Shown: positions 47,569 to 57,733 of the stretch, one piece after another
How the letters are laid out: each line of letters starts with the position of its first letter
Position numbering within the stretch: the stretch's first letter is position 1
Assembly (NCBI GenBank): GCA_041651315.1
Contig: JBAZJM010000003.1
Coordinates: 5,196-69,195, forward strand
Source: CAITYL01 sp041651315
Lineage (GTDB): Bacteria; Verrucomicrobiota; Lentisphaeria; Oligosphaerales; CAITYL01
Length of the DNA: 64,000 nucleotides
Direction of reading: 5' to 3'
Translations under genes and position numbers: made by a program
Notes under the pieces: generated by a model
The model's input: only the letters and a program-made list of their open reading frames with translations
Told to the model about the DNA's origin: nothing
The model's database searches: none

Positions 47569-50500
47569 TCAATACCACAGACTTAAGTTCGATATTAAGA
47601 TCGCGTGGTTGTGTATCATGGACATCGGGAGATAAGGGTAGAAATCTGCTACATATATTAAACCAGCACCAGGCCCAACAAATGACCCGGTGGAACCAGA
47701 ATAACCAGTTTCAGCTCCTATCACCCTAACTGTTCCATTATACTGAAAACCAGCTGGGATAGCTGTATCAATGTTTAAAGTAACATTGAACCTACCGTAA
47801 TAACCACCGGGATAAATAGTACTATTTCCAAGAAGAACTCCGGTAGTTTTAGATCCCCATGGATCAACATCTCTCATATTTAATTGATATGAGTCAGGAC
47901 TAGAATGATTCAAACCGATATAATTGTTAGTTACATCGAACAAACCACAGGCATCGTTCGATTTACGACTAAGTAAACAAACTCCAACTGAATAATCACC
48001 ACTACTTGCACTATTCCCACAATAAATAACGGTGCAATCTTCAACCTTAACGGGTCTGGTGAGATAGGAATCGATATAGATACCGTTATACTGACAACTA
48101 TCTATATTGACACTTCTGATAGTGATGTCGTCACCATATGCCTCAATACCGAAAAGTAAGCCATTTTCTGAGAGAGATCCTGCAAAACGAGACCCTATGG
48201 AGCTATTTTCAATAATAACTCCGCCAGTATTACCTTCATAAGCTGCATAGTAGGCAGCAGTTCTTGGCATACTAATGCCGCTGACAAAAGAACCTGGGGA
48301 TGCATATAATTCAATATTAAGATCACTTATGTGACCTTTACTGATTAGATAATTTCTAGCTTCGATTAAAACAATTGCTCCAGATACCCATTGATCTATA
48401 TCATTTATATTATGATAATAAACTCTTTCCATGTTGAAAGAATTTAACTCTTGGAACATTTCCCTTATGCAAATTCTGCTACCTGGTGGAGCAGATCCAC
48501 CGCCACCAGGAAACAGACGAGCATAAATACCATCAACATCTAGACTACCATATGAACAGAAGAAGAAATCACCATAGTTTGCCCAAGCTATCGGATGGAC
48601 AACTTCAATATTTTTTACTTCAATATATTTCCCAGCTAAACAGAAAAGACCGCCCTTTCCTTCACCAGGACCACCATAGAGTCCACCAGTGTAGTTAGTA
48701 AACCAAGGAACCATGTTGGTTGTAGATGCTCCGTTTGTACTAAACCATGCATCAATTACAACATCTTCAACAGTTAGTTTACCTCCATAGACTGAATCAA
48801 CTCCAATCCCACCTATGGCAATAGCAGGAACAGCTACGGCATCGTGAGTGTTCCAGAATCCAACATAGAAACGTTTAATATCGAAGTTGTCGATCTTCAT
48901 TGCAGGGTAACTAGAACCCTGAGTGTAATAATCTAGACCATTCCAACCTGTAGGTACGACATGAATGGCTACTGGTGATCCAGTACCATAATTGCTAGTA
49001 TTCAGTCTACAATCATAGATGTGAACATTCTTAATTTCAGCACCGTAGTTAGCATAAGCATCACTACTCGGATTAAAAGATATTATGCCACATTGTGACT
49101 GTAGATTACCAGATACATCGACATCAACTCTAGAAGTGTCGAAGTTACAATTTAAAAATTCGATGAGTTCGACATTGGCCGTACCCATGCTAGTATAATC
49201 ATAAATAGCTGTTACTGCCCCGTTAACTACTGAACTGAGATAGCATTCTTTAAATGAAATGATATTCGTGCTTTGATAGTGTGAATCATTAGTCCATATA
49301 TCAAATCCGATAGTTTGGAACCATGGACCAGGATATGCAATCGGCATACTCTGACCAATGAAACTGGTTTTATATGCACGAAATTCAACAATATTTGCAC
49401 AGTAAATGGAGCCAGCATTTATCCAGCAACCATTCATTTCTAAGATGCCGCCTTCTACCCGTATGAGATTCAGTGAAGCACCGATGTCATTGGTAATTGC
49501 AATACCAGACATCTTCGTATACCCGTTGTTAGGGAGTGAGAGAGATTCATAATACCATTGATGGCTGATTAAAACAGGCGAGGCATTGGGATTCTCGTAG
49601 TACCCATCAATAACTAGATCTGAAAGAAATGAGAAGTCAACAGTATAACTAGTTACATAATAGCCACTCTTAACTCTAATTGTTGCTACAGTCGCCCCTA
49701 CAGCTTCTAAATAAGCTTGAGCTTTATGAAAAGCATCGGGTCCATTAAAGTCACCAAAAGTAGTAACACCATCACCAAGAACAATTTCATGCCGAGCATT
49801 TAATGTCCGCATGATGCTGTACGGACCAGCTTCTACGACGTTCCATACATAACGATCAGCTAGTGTCGGAGAACCATCAGTATGATTAGGATCGGCCGTA
49901 AGCGGTATATAACCCAGACCAGTACCACCACCAGTCGTACTATTTAAAGTATGTACATCAGCAAATTTTAAACCATCAGCTGAACTTAAAGGTCCTGGAG
50001 TTGTATCCCAAGATACGAGAGCACCGCCGTTGTAAAGAGAAATATATCCAGGGGTATTCGGACCAAGAGATGCATATGGACCGGTATCCCTAGCTATTGA
50101 AGCAATTAGATTACTATAAGAATAAGTACCGGTGCCACCAAGAAAATCAAATTGAGAATAAGTTGAATAACCAGTTGGATCTACGAAAAAATCCATGTAC
50201 GAAACTGGATATAATGCATTTCCTCCATACCCAGTACCTTCAAAACGGTTACTAACTATCGCAGAAACCATTTCATAAGGATACTTAAGGAATTGCTTAA
50301 ATAATGCACTTGATTGATCAATTACGCCTTGTAAATACTCTCTCGCAATAGACCCATCAGGACCAACAGTTACTGGTTTACCAACATCAAATAACCCACG
50401 AGATGGTGATACATAAATATTCCCACGAGATGTGTTAACAAATTTCAGATTCAATGAGGCTGTGGATTGATTTGAACCTGCAGATTTATCGAGAAATCTT

Positions 50501-51981
50501 TGAACTTTTGAATCTCCGACAGGATCAATATCACCGAATTCCATGACCTCAGGAAAGATCATTTCAGCAGGATAGCTGTTTATATTGAAAACCTGTTGAA
50601 AAGGGATAGTGACTAATTCTTCTTCTGAAGAATCGGAAGCCCCATAATAACCAGCATTTAGTCCAAGTTTGGCTAAAGTAGCAGAGGATCCATTAATTTG
50701 TAAGTATGAACCAGTCCCTCTATACTGAGAAGTGATTCTTATTTCATCAGGACCATAAGGTTCCGCGATGAACGGTCCACGATACATACCAGGACGGAAT
50801 CCAATTTTCGATAGAACTCCACTGCTTAAGGAATCGTCAGCTAATTCTATCGATGAATGAAGTCCATCAGTATTGTGACTAGATAAACGAATTAGATTCT
50901 GATAGAAATTACTATAAGCCGAGGCTATAGGAGAACCGATAGCTGCGTTTATTGTAGTAACTACATCACCATTAGTAACTTCAGTCCCATTAAATATGAC
51001 CCTAATTTGAGGTCCACCATCAATTCTAATTATGAATGATTCACCTGAAGCAAAACTGAATGGACCAGAAATTGTTCCAATTATAAAAACATGCCCATCA
51101 GAAAGCCCGAGAGCACCTGCATAAAGAGCATTTATTGATTGAACAACCCAATCACGATTGTTTGGGTTCGGGCCAAAAAATCCGAAAGAAACGGAAAAAT
51201 TAACGCCGTCAACATTTAGATCGACTTGATCAGATCCATCTAAAGTGGTGAATGAACTATTGAAAGTAACAACAGAAGCTCTGGTCGGGAGCTTCGCATA
51301 AGATCTAATACGATATCCGTAGTAACTATCATGCGTTAATCGTCCATGAACCGGAGTTCCACCAAGAATGGACGCGGCCCATGTAACTGATCCGGTATCA
51401 TTACTGACCATTCGATAGTCAGTAACATCAGTAACGAGATGACGACCATCTTGTGTCGCGAGACGTACAAGGCCACCAAGACCGTCGGGAGTACGAGTAA
51501 GAATACCTCTCGTCGGGCCCTTTAAACCAGTATATGTTCCTGCAACTAAACCGAGTTTAGCAAGAACACCGGGAGAGACATCAGATAAATTGATAGAAGA
51601 AGAAGCGCCTACCGTTATAGTTTGAAGGGAAAGAACACCTTCTTTATTGAGTGCAACATCAAAACCAAGAGTCGAGTTTATTCTTGAAGCTATTCTGGAA
51701 ACTGTCGTATCAGTCCCAATGAAAGTTACTAAAACACTCGGAGCACCATCAATCGCTATTCTTATTGCATCACCAGCTAAGATAGGATATGGACTCTGAA
51801 TACTACTAGTAACATATGCCTGAACATCTTCTTCAGCTCCACCCGGAACGCCAGTAACAGCAATAGTATCGATTGAAGGGGTCGGAATGATCGAATCATT
51901 ATAACCCGGGTAAAGATCCGCAGTACCAAATGTGAATTTGGTGTTGACCGACTTAATCTGTTCTTTTCTTGGCTGAACCAT
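47569..51981 (-). CDS. Right-handed beta-helix tail spike/fibre protein, 1470 aa
   Basis: The N-terminal 500 residues contain repeated small beta domains (SGSSIQSPYPILAGDAIRI-type segments with PGVLAKLGLVAG and GVLSKIGFRPGM repeats), possibly trimeric virion-attachment modules. From about residue 830 a long series of short strands follows (VKVEDCTVIYCGN, ITIRSVNIDSCQYNGIYIDS), a pectate-lyase-like beta-helix of the kind found in tail spikes. Receptor binding or polysaccharide degradation is the usual role; catalytic residues cannot be assigned by eye. Start 51981 follows the adjacent virion gene. Confidence 0.8.
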   Translation of the reverse strand: MVQPRKEQIKSVNTKFTFGTADLYPGYNDSIIPTPSIDTIAVTGVPGGAEEDVQAYVTSSIQSPYPILAGDAIRIAIDGAPSVLVTFIGTDTTVSRIASRINSTLGFDVALNKEGVLSLQTITVGASSSINLSDVSPGVLAKLGLVAGTYTGLKGPTRGILTRTPDGLGGLVRLATQDGRHLVTDVTDYRMVSNDTGSVTWAASILGGTPVHGRLTHDSYYGYRIRSYAKLPTRASVVTFNSSFTTLDGSDQVDLNVDGVNFSVSFGFFGPNPNNRDWVVQSINALYAGALGLSDGHVFIIGTISGPFSFASGESFIIRIDGGPQIRVIFNGTEVTNGDVVTTINAAIGSPIASAYSNFYQNLIRLSSHNTDGLHSSIELADDSLSSGVLSKIGFRPGMYRGPFIAEPYGPDEIRITSQYRGTGSYLQINGSSATLAKLGLNAGYYGASDSSEEELVTIPFQQVFNINSYPAEMIFPEVMEFGDIDPVGDSKVQRFLDKSAGSNQSTASLNLKFVNTSRGNIYVSPSRGLFDVGKPVTVGPDGSIAREYLQGVIDQSSALFKQFLKYPYEMVSAIVSNRFEGTGYGGNALYPVSYMDFFVDPTGYSTYSQFDFLGGTGTYSYSNLIASIARDTGPYASLGPNTPGYISLYNGGALVSWDTTPGPLSSADGLKFADVHTLNSTTGGGTGLGYIPLTADPNHTDGSPTLADRYVWNVVEAGPYSIMRTLNARHEIVLGDGVTTFGDFNGPDAFHKAQAYLEAVGATVATIRVKSGYYVTSYTVDFSFLSDLVIDGYYENPNASPVLISHQWYYESLSLPNNGYTKMSGIAITNDIGASLNLIRVEGGILEMNGCWINAGSIYCANIVEFRAYKTSFIGQSMPIAYPGPWFQTIGFDIWTNDSHYQSTNIISFKECYLSSVVNGAVTAIYDYTSMGTANVELIEFLNCNFDTSRVDVDVSGNLQSQCGIISFNPSSDAYANYGAEIKNVHIYDCRLNTSNYGTGSPVAIHVVPTGWNGLDYYTQGSSYPAMKIDNFDIKRFYVGFWNTHDAVAVPAIAIGGIGVDSVYGGKLTVEDVVIDAWFSTNGASTTNMVPWFTNYTGGLYGGPGEGKGGLFCLAGKYIEVKNIEVVHPIAWANYGDFFFCSYGSLDVDGIYARLFPGGGGSAPPGSRICIREMFQELNSFNMERVYYHNINDIDQWVSGAIVLIEARNYLISKGHISDLNIELYASPGSFVSGISMPRTAAYYAAYEGNTGGVIIENSSIGSRFAGSLSENGLLFGIEAYGDDITIRSVNIDSCQYNGIYIDSYLTRPVKVEDCTVIYCGNSASSGDYSVGVCLLSRKSNDACGLFDVTNNYIGLNHSSPDSYQLNMRDVDPWGSKTTGVLLGNSTIYPGGYYGRFNVTLNIDTAIPAGFQYNGTVRVIGAETGYSGSTGSFVGPGAGLIYVADFYPYLPMSMIHNHAILISNLSLWY

Positions 51982-52030
51982 GATTTACATTTCCTGTTCA
52001 ATCGAAACTGGAATAGATTTCTTCGGTCAC

Positions 52031-55000
52031 TTAGAGCAAAACATACCACACTTCAAGTGTGTCAGTAGTCAAAAGTGAGGGGTTTGAACCACTTACTATG
52101 TAAGTAAGATCTTTACCCGAAACACCACCAACTACATAATCAACGCCGTAGGTTAGCTTAACACCGCGAGCATAGGCTTGAACGGTAGTTGGATCTAATG
52201 GACGCGCTGATAGATTAAAAACAGTCTGTCCATCTGAAACGATTGGCAGGATTTCCTGCTTCACAGAAGTTTGATCAACATCACTTGATCCAAAATAGAT
52301 TGGATCATCATAAATATTGTTGACAAACAAAGGACGATCGTTTGGTTTTATAGAAGTATCGACAGATCCGCGCTTCTTCTCAAGTGGTCGACCCCAAATT
52401 CTATAACGATCGACAGCGGTATAACCTTCATTCGTACCATTCGCCGAATGTTGAATATCTGTGTCTCGGAAATAAGCGGGAAGACCCTGTGTAACTATTA
52501 CTAATTGAAGTTCAGATCCGGAATGAACTTCAATGGAATTCACATTTTCTGGTTGCGATCTGACAAGGTAAGCCGTAGCAGCAAGAACTGAACCCGTTTC
52601 TGAATTCGGTCTAGCCTTAGGCATACGAGACGCAATAACACCACCTGGCCATGGAGGAGTGACAGACCAAGCGGCACCACCACGTGCAGTCTTGAATTTT
52701 GTTACGTCAGAGAAGCTTTGAGTACCATCAACTCGAACAATTGATTCTCCACCAGCACCATTGGTCCCGCTTGCTTGACCGCAAACAAATTCAACACCTT
52801 CCCAAGTAGAAGAACCAGCGGGTGTTGGATTTGTTGGTGCTTGATAAGGTGAGAATACTGTCGTTCCAAGTGAGATAGCACCAACATTGCTAGTACTTCT
52901 CGTTTGATATAACGTCTTTCCAATGAAATCCTTCTCTCGGAACCAAATTCCGAGAGGAAGTTGTGAAACACAACCCATGAACTCCGGGTTTACGTCACGG
53001 TCAAAAACTTCAGAGATAGCACCTCTCTTAATGGGAGGTCGAGCTGCCAATGAAGAAGGTAGAACTGGGAATTTAACAGTAGACCAGTCTTCGAATCCGA
53101 CCCGATTCAAAGAGAATCGCCGATTCAAATCAACAAGAGTGCCCGTATAATCCGGAGCAGAATTCGGATTTTGTATTGGAGTCAAAAGAGGGATCGGATT
53201 AGATCCTGAAAGTCTACCACTACCAAGAGATGTTATGAAGTTGACTGAAGCAAGAACTTCATATCCTGTCTTGTTCGGAAAAGCGAGAGTTTCAACAGGA
53301 CCGAGAGGATTGGCCGAAATACTCTGAGCTTCAGAGATCGTGAGCGGGCCTAATCTCTGAACGTCATCAGAATAAGCTGACTGACTTCCGAATACGTCAC
53401 CTTGATATGGCTGACGACTATAATAAACAGTCAGTTCATTATTCGTTGCATTCAAAGAGAGAGGCGCGGGAGCTACAATACCGATCTTTTGATCTGAAGT
53501 GCCAGTAAAGGAATTGGGCAAAATCGGTAAAGATCCACCACCGGAAGTTCGTGCTACCAAAATACGACCATTGGTTTGTAAGAAACCACGATCGAATCCG
53601 AATAAGGTGCACTCAATGAGAAACTCTGAATTATCCCATGTAGTGCCTGCCGGAGCCTTTGAGAAATCAATCACATCCTTATTCAGGATGAATGTCACAT
53701 CCCCGTTAGTATCGACGTCCAATAAGAATGTTGGACCATCGAAATCATCATGCATCAAATTCGTATCGGTACCAGCTCCACCAACGAAAACACGATCAGA
53801 GTTGAATGGTGAAGAAGCTGGTTGTACTGGATATGGAGGACTACCCGATGTATTTCGTTTGTAAATCCCGGTAATACGAGCTGGACCATAGAATGGCGGG
53901 AACTGAATTCCCTTAAACGGACCACCATCAACACTTCTTAATTTCGTATTCGTGTATTTTCTACCGAAAACTGATGGAAGAGCTCCAGTTCCGTATGTTT
54001 CACCAACAATCGGAGTTACAATGTAATAACCAGATCCACTCGGGTAACTAACAAGGTTTCTATTCCAATCAGAGGAATCGGATGCACCGAAAGGTCCTTC
54101 CTTCGACATAAGAAGGAAGTTTATTCCTGAAGGGAATCTAGTAGTAGTGATAGGAACGATTGGGCAATGATGAAGGCCTGGTCTCGGTAAATACTCAATC
54201 GGTATTTCAACGTATCGAGATAAAGCTCCCGTATAGAATAAGGTAAGAGGGTCAATCGTTGAATGAACCACGGACAAACCATCTTGAGATAACTGAGGCA
54301 TCGACCCTTGGAAGGTCGAAGCATTTGTCCAATTCAATTGACTACCATCTCTAACAAGAAGAGACGGAACTAGAATGTTCCTATATGGTGCTGCATAGAC
54401 AGTTTTAGCACCAGGATCGATCATAACTTCTGAAGTTCTGGCAATCTCTCTATCATTCCCCGTTTGAACAAGCGGTGAGAATGGTAAATAAGTCGGAATC
54501 ATTCGACTACGATCAGAAAGACCAGATCGAAGAATCACCTTCGATGAATTGGTTGGATCACCACGATAGTGAACTTGATGTACATAGTCAGCTTTGTGAG
54601 AAAGACCACGTCCTGCACCATAGACCACCGCAAAAGAGATGTGCATCGTAGTCTTCGATGCAAGATCTGCAGTTGCCGGAGAAGGAATGGCGTCAGTAAA
54701 CTCTTGGAAGAGAGAATTGACAGCACCACTATTCAATGTGATCTCAAGATTCCCATTTGAATCAAGAGAGACTACTAAACCTTGTCCGTGCTTTAGGATT
54801 CGATATCCAGAGATAGTTACAGAAGCCGGATTTGATGCAGATGGAGAGGTTGTAAATGGTTGATTACTTGGAACCCCACCATTTGGATCAGTTGTCATTC
54901 CTTCAAAATGAACTAAGACAGCATCTGGATCTTCTGACGGAAGAATGAATCGAACCTGATCAGCATCAGTTGCCGGTAACCCAGCTTGGAAAGTAGAAAG

Positions 55001-56671
55001 TCCAATGGTGATTTTATCACCATTAAACCACCAAGGAACTGTTCCATTGAGACGGAAACCAGATGGATGAGATGGAGGCGTAGCCGTCCATTTAGCATCA
55101 ATAGTGTATGGATTAACAGCAATCTGAATAGAAGAATTCAGGGCTGTCGCATTTGTCGGAACTTGAACAGGAACATCAAATCTCTCGGTTATGATTGCGT
55201 CAGACCAAGCTCTTCTATTCCCATTCGGTCCATCAAGTCTCGATAAACCACCAACAAACACTGAACCATCAGTTATTCTATCGCCATAAAGCGTGACAAC
55301 GCCAGCGGAGTTAGTCGATCCATAACGTTTCCAAGCAGTTCTAAGGTTGCCACGTAAAAGTTCTGTCAGATTCGTTTTAAGGATCGAATTATAATCGAAT
55401 TTACTTGCCACTGAGTGGCGCATGTCCATGACATCAGTTTTAGTAATCTGATCGGCAAAAAGCCCATCTGGACGCACAGTATATGGAATAAGTTCAACAC
55501 CAGCTGAGTGAGAACGGATGACAGTCAAGAGTTGACCTCTATCCATCGTCACTACGAATGCGTTTGGTGCAGTTTGAGTTACATTGCTAACTCGAATAAT
55601 TTCATCATCGATCTTAAAATATGCTTCACCGAATGAAGTGATTGTTGATAAAACTGTCCCGGTTACACTTGTTAATGTGAATTGAACATCAGTATTAGTA
55701 ATATCATTCGGGAGAATGATATCATTTATATAAGTCGTTGCACCAGAGCGTGTAGTAGCAGCGCTATTACGATTGAAAGCTCCAGCTAAATTACCGATAT
55801 CTGAAAAACCGGAACCATTTCTGCGAAATACTGAAAGTAACGGAATAGCATAAACATACCCGTCAACTGTTCCGAGAACAGTTGGATCTCCATTACCGGC
55901 TCTCCAAAGACCGGGATCACCGAGTGCTTCTCTCATATTCTGGAAAGATAAAGCACTAGGTGCGGATAAAGCTCCTTGAGCAAATACTAAAGTTGGATCA
56001 AATCCTTCCGGATATTGAGCTAGATTGATGTCCGAGACAACTCGAATTCTGTACTGAATTTGAACTCGTTTAGTCGTTTCGTAATTAACATTCGGATCAA
56101 TTAATTCATCCGGTAAATACGAAAATCCACTTTCAACGTTTCCGAATCTATAAAGAAAACCGCGCTGTGGTTTACCAGGAGCTATTCCGGATGCTGGGTC
56201 AACATCGATTCTCTGAAGCCAGACTTCAAGAAAAGCAAACTCTGCACGGTTTCCACCCGTTGATGTACTAGGCGGATTGAATTCAATCTTATTCCAAGAA
56301 TCGGAATTATCCGGAGATAGAGGAGGTTGGCCAGTTCTTGTTCCACTTACAGGAATCGCCCACCCATTCACAACAGCCCACTGCAAATCTCGAAGTTCTC
56401 CAGTATATTTTTTACCGAAAAACAGGAAATTTGAATAAGTGGGGTCAGTCGTATAATCAGACATCGGGTTAGACTCATTCATGAGCCAACCTGACGATAA
56501 TTGAGAACGAACTACCTCTGCCTTCGCATTAAGCTCCATGAGCGAGATAAGGTTCAGTTCTGAATCGAGAGGAGGTCTATTCCCTTGGAATACGACAACC
56601 GCAAACTGACGATCTGTCGCAGAGACCACCCTTGAAACAATAGGGCCTAGAGGCTTGGAAGGCATCAGCAA
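52031..56671 (-). CDS. Giant virion protein A, 1546 aa
   Basis: The protein shares several blocks with virion protein B, e.g. FLEVWLQR, FRFGNVESG, KRVQIQYRIRVVSDIN, LGTVDGYVYAIPLLSVFRRN and DVMDMRHSVASKF. The two are paralogs with conserved beta-rich N-terminal domains. The rest is beta-rich and without recognised enzyme motifs. It is probably a tail, baseplate or fibre structural protein. It is followed by the spike gene. Confidence 0.8.
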   Translation of the reverse strand: MLMPSKPLGPIVSRVVSATDRQFAVVVFQGNRPPLDSELNLISLMELNAKAEVVRSQLSSGWLMNESNPMSDYTTDPTYSNFLFFGKKYTGELRDLQWAVVNGWAIPVSGTRTGQPPLSPDNSDSWNKIEFNPPSTSTGGNRAEFAFLEVWLQRIDVDPASGIAPGKPQRGFLYRFGNVESGFSYLPDELIDPNVNYETTKRVQIQYRIRVVSDINLAQYPEGFDPTLVFAQGALSAPSALSFQNMREALGDPGLWRAGNGDPTVLGTVDGYVYAIPLLSVFRRNGSGFSDIGNLAGAFNRNSAATTRSGATTYINDIILPNDITNTDVQFTLTSVTGTVLSTITSFGEAYFKIDDEIIRVSNVTQTAPNAFVVTMDRGQLLTVIRSHSAGVELIPYTVRPDGLFADQITKTDVMDMRHSVASKFDYNSILKTNLTELLRGNLRTAWKRYGSTNSAGVVTLYGDRITDGSVFVGGLSRLDGPNGNRRAWSDAIITERFDVPVQVPTNATALNSSIQIAVNPYTIDAKWTATPPSHPSGFRLNGTVPWWFNGDKITIGLSTFQAGLPATDADQVRFILPSEDPDAVLVHFEGMTTDPNGGVPSNQPFTTSPSASNPASVTISGYRILKHGQGLVVSLDSNGNLEITLNSGAVNSLFQEFTDAIPSPATADLASKTTMHISFAVVYGAGRGLSHKADYVHQVHYRGDPTNSSKVILRSGLSDRSRMIPTYLPFSPLVQTGNDREIARTSEVMIDPGAKTVYAAPYRNILVPSLLVRDGSQLNWTNASTFQGSMPQLSQDGLSVVHSTIDPLTLFYTGALSRYVEIPIEYLPRPGLHHCPIVPITTTRFPSGINFLLMSKEGPFGASDSSDWNRNLVSYPSGSGYYIVTPIVGETYGTGALPSVFGRKYTNTKLRSVDGGPFKGIQFPPFYGPARITGIYKRNTSGSPPYPVQPASSPFNSDRVFVGGAGTDTNLMHDDFDGPTFLLDVDTNGDVTFILNKDVIDFSKAPAGTTWDNSEFLIECTLFGFDRGFLQTNGRILVARTSGGGSLPILPNSFTGTSDQKIGIVAPAPLSLNATNNELTVYYSRQPYQGDVFGSQSAYSDDVQRLGPLTISEAQSISANPLGPVETLAFPNKTGYEVLASVNFITSLGSGRLSGSNPIPLLTPIQNPNSAPDYTGTLVDLNRRFSLNRVGFEDWSTVKFPVLPSSLAARPPIKRGAISEVFDRDVNPEFMGCVSQLPLGIWFREKDFIGKTLYQTRSTSNVGAISLGTTVFSPYQAPTNPTPAGSSTWEGVEFVCGQASGTNGAGGESIVRVDGTQSFSDVTKFKTARGGAAWSVTPPWPGGVIASRMPKARPNSETGSVLAATAYLVRSQPENVNSIEVHSGSELQLVIVTQGLPAYFRDTDIQHSANGTNEGYTAVDRYRIWGRPLEKKRGSVDTSIKPNDRPLFVNNIYDDPIYFGSSDVDQTSVKQEILPIVSDGQTVFNLSARPLDPTTVQAYARGVKLTYGVDYVVGGVSGKDLTYIVSGSNPSLLTTDTLEVWYVLL

Positions 56672-56751
56672 TCCTCTTTCATGAGAAATCCATCCCTCTT
56701 TGCGAACCCTATTGCATTAAAATTAAATATGTTCTTCATGGGGCTCTCAGT

Positions 56752-56922
56752 ATGAGTCCTCAAGAGGTAACTCGCTACCTAAAGAGTGAGATAATCCGAC
56801 AAAAAATCAGCATTAGCGGGTTACCGCCTTTGATGATCATACCGGACTTTCAACTCAGGTCGGGAGTGAGACTACGGAATCGTGTAACAAAAGCCAATCC
56901 GATAAATATTTCGATGTCGTAG
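56752..56922 (+). CDS. Possible small ORF, 56 aa, in an intergenic gap
   Basis: The 184-nt gap between two virion genes has a plus-strand frame beginning MSPQEVTRYLKSEII. The ribosome-binding site is weak and the 3' end overlaps the minus-strand gene by 68 nt. Coding status uncertain; otherwise I see nothing in this gap. Confidence 0.3.
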   Translation: MSPQEVTRYLKSEIIRQKISISGLPPLMIIPDFQLRSGVRLRNRVTKANPINISMS

Positions 56923-57733
56923 AAATATTTTTAAATCGGAGTCTAATGTCACTACCCCCAAAAAGAGCTAAATCTAATCTTGAATCGGAAGTAGGGGAAG
57001 CCAGATGAAGAGCCGCAACAGATGAAGCATTGTGAGCGACCCCATCATTCCGAGTTACGATTAGAGTATTGGAAAAAATGCCATCAACTTGCATCATCTC
57101 GTCATCTATGACGATCATGAATGGAAATGAAGTTGGATAACCACCAGCATTCGCGACACCGAAACTAGTATCACCAGGACCAATCGGTCCGGACGTTACT
57201 AAAGATTCATATCCTAAGATGAAAACTTCGAAATTACTTGGATTGAATGCAATGAAATCAGCGGCATTCACATCATAGTTGTATAGAAGTTGTGGTGGCT
57301 GCGGAGTGTCACTCGGATCTCCCGGATTAGAATAGAGAGTGAATCCATACCAATGAACAAAAATTGCTGAAGTATCAACAGGGATAATTATCGGATTTGT
57401 TAGAACATACCCATTCGGAAGTATTTCAACTCGTTTACCGGGCCCAAATGAATAGTAAAGACATCTATTTAAATCGATTCCAGGGGATATAAGGAAATCG
57501 GCGGGTGAAATTAATTCATCATATACAGTATATGTAAGATTGACAGTTGCAGCTAATTGAGTTCTGAAAGCTCTCAATTTCTCATCGATCAAATCTTGAA
57601 ATATTCCAGTTTTAGCCTTTACCGTAAGACCGTCTGGAACATCAACTAAATATCTCCCCGAGACAGAAAAACGAACAGGCTCTGCATGAGCACTTCTAAC
57701 TGAGTTATCAGATCTATTAACCAAGAATTTCAT
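56855..57733 (-). CDS. Structural protein, 292 aa
   Basis: A beta-rich protein without recognised motifs (VKAKTGIFQDLIDEKLRAF, then DEMMQVDGIFSNTLIVTRND). The start overlaps the stop of virion protein B by one nt. Gene order places it in the tail/virion module. Confidence 0.7.
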   Translation of the reverse strand: MKFLVNRSDNSVRSAHAEPVRFSVSGRYLVDVPDGLTVKAKTGIFQDLIDEKLRAFRTQLAATVNLTYTVYDELISPADFLISPGIDLNRCLYYSFGPGKRVEILPNGYVLTNPIIIPVDTSAIFVHWYGFTLYSNPGDPSDTPQPPQLLYNYDVNAADFIAFNPSNFEVFILGYESLVTSGPIGPGDTSFGVANAGGYPTSFPFMIVIDDEMMQVDGIFSNTLIVTRNDGVAHNASSVAALHLASPTSDSRLDLALFGGSDIRLRFKNISTTSKYLSDWLLLHDSVVSLPT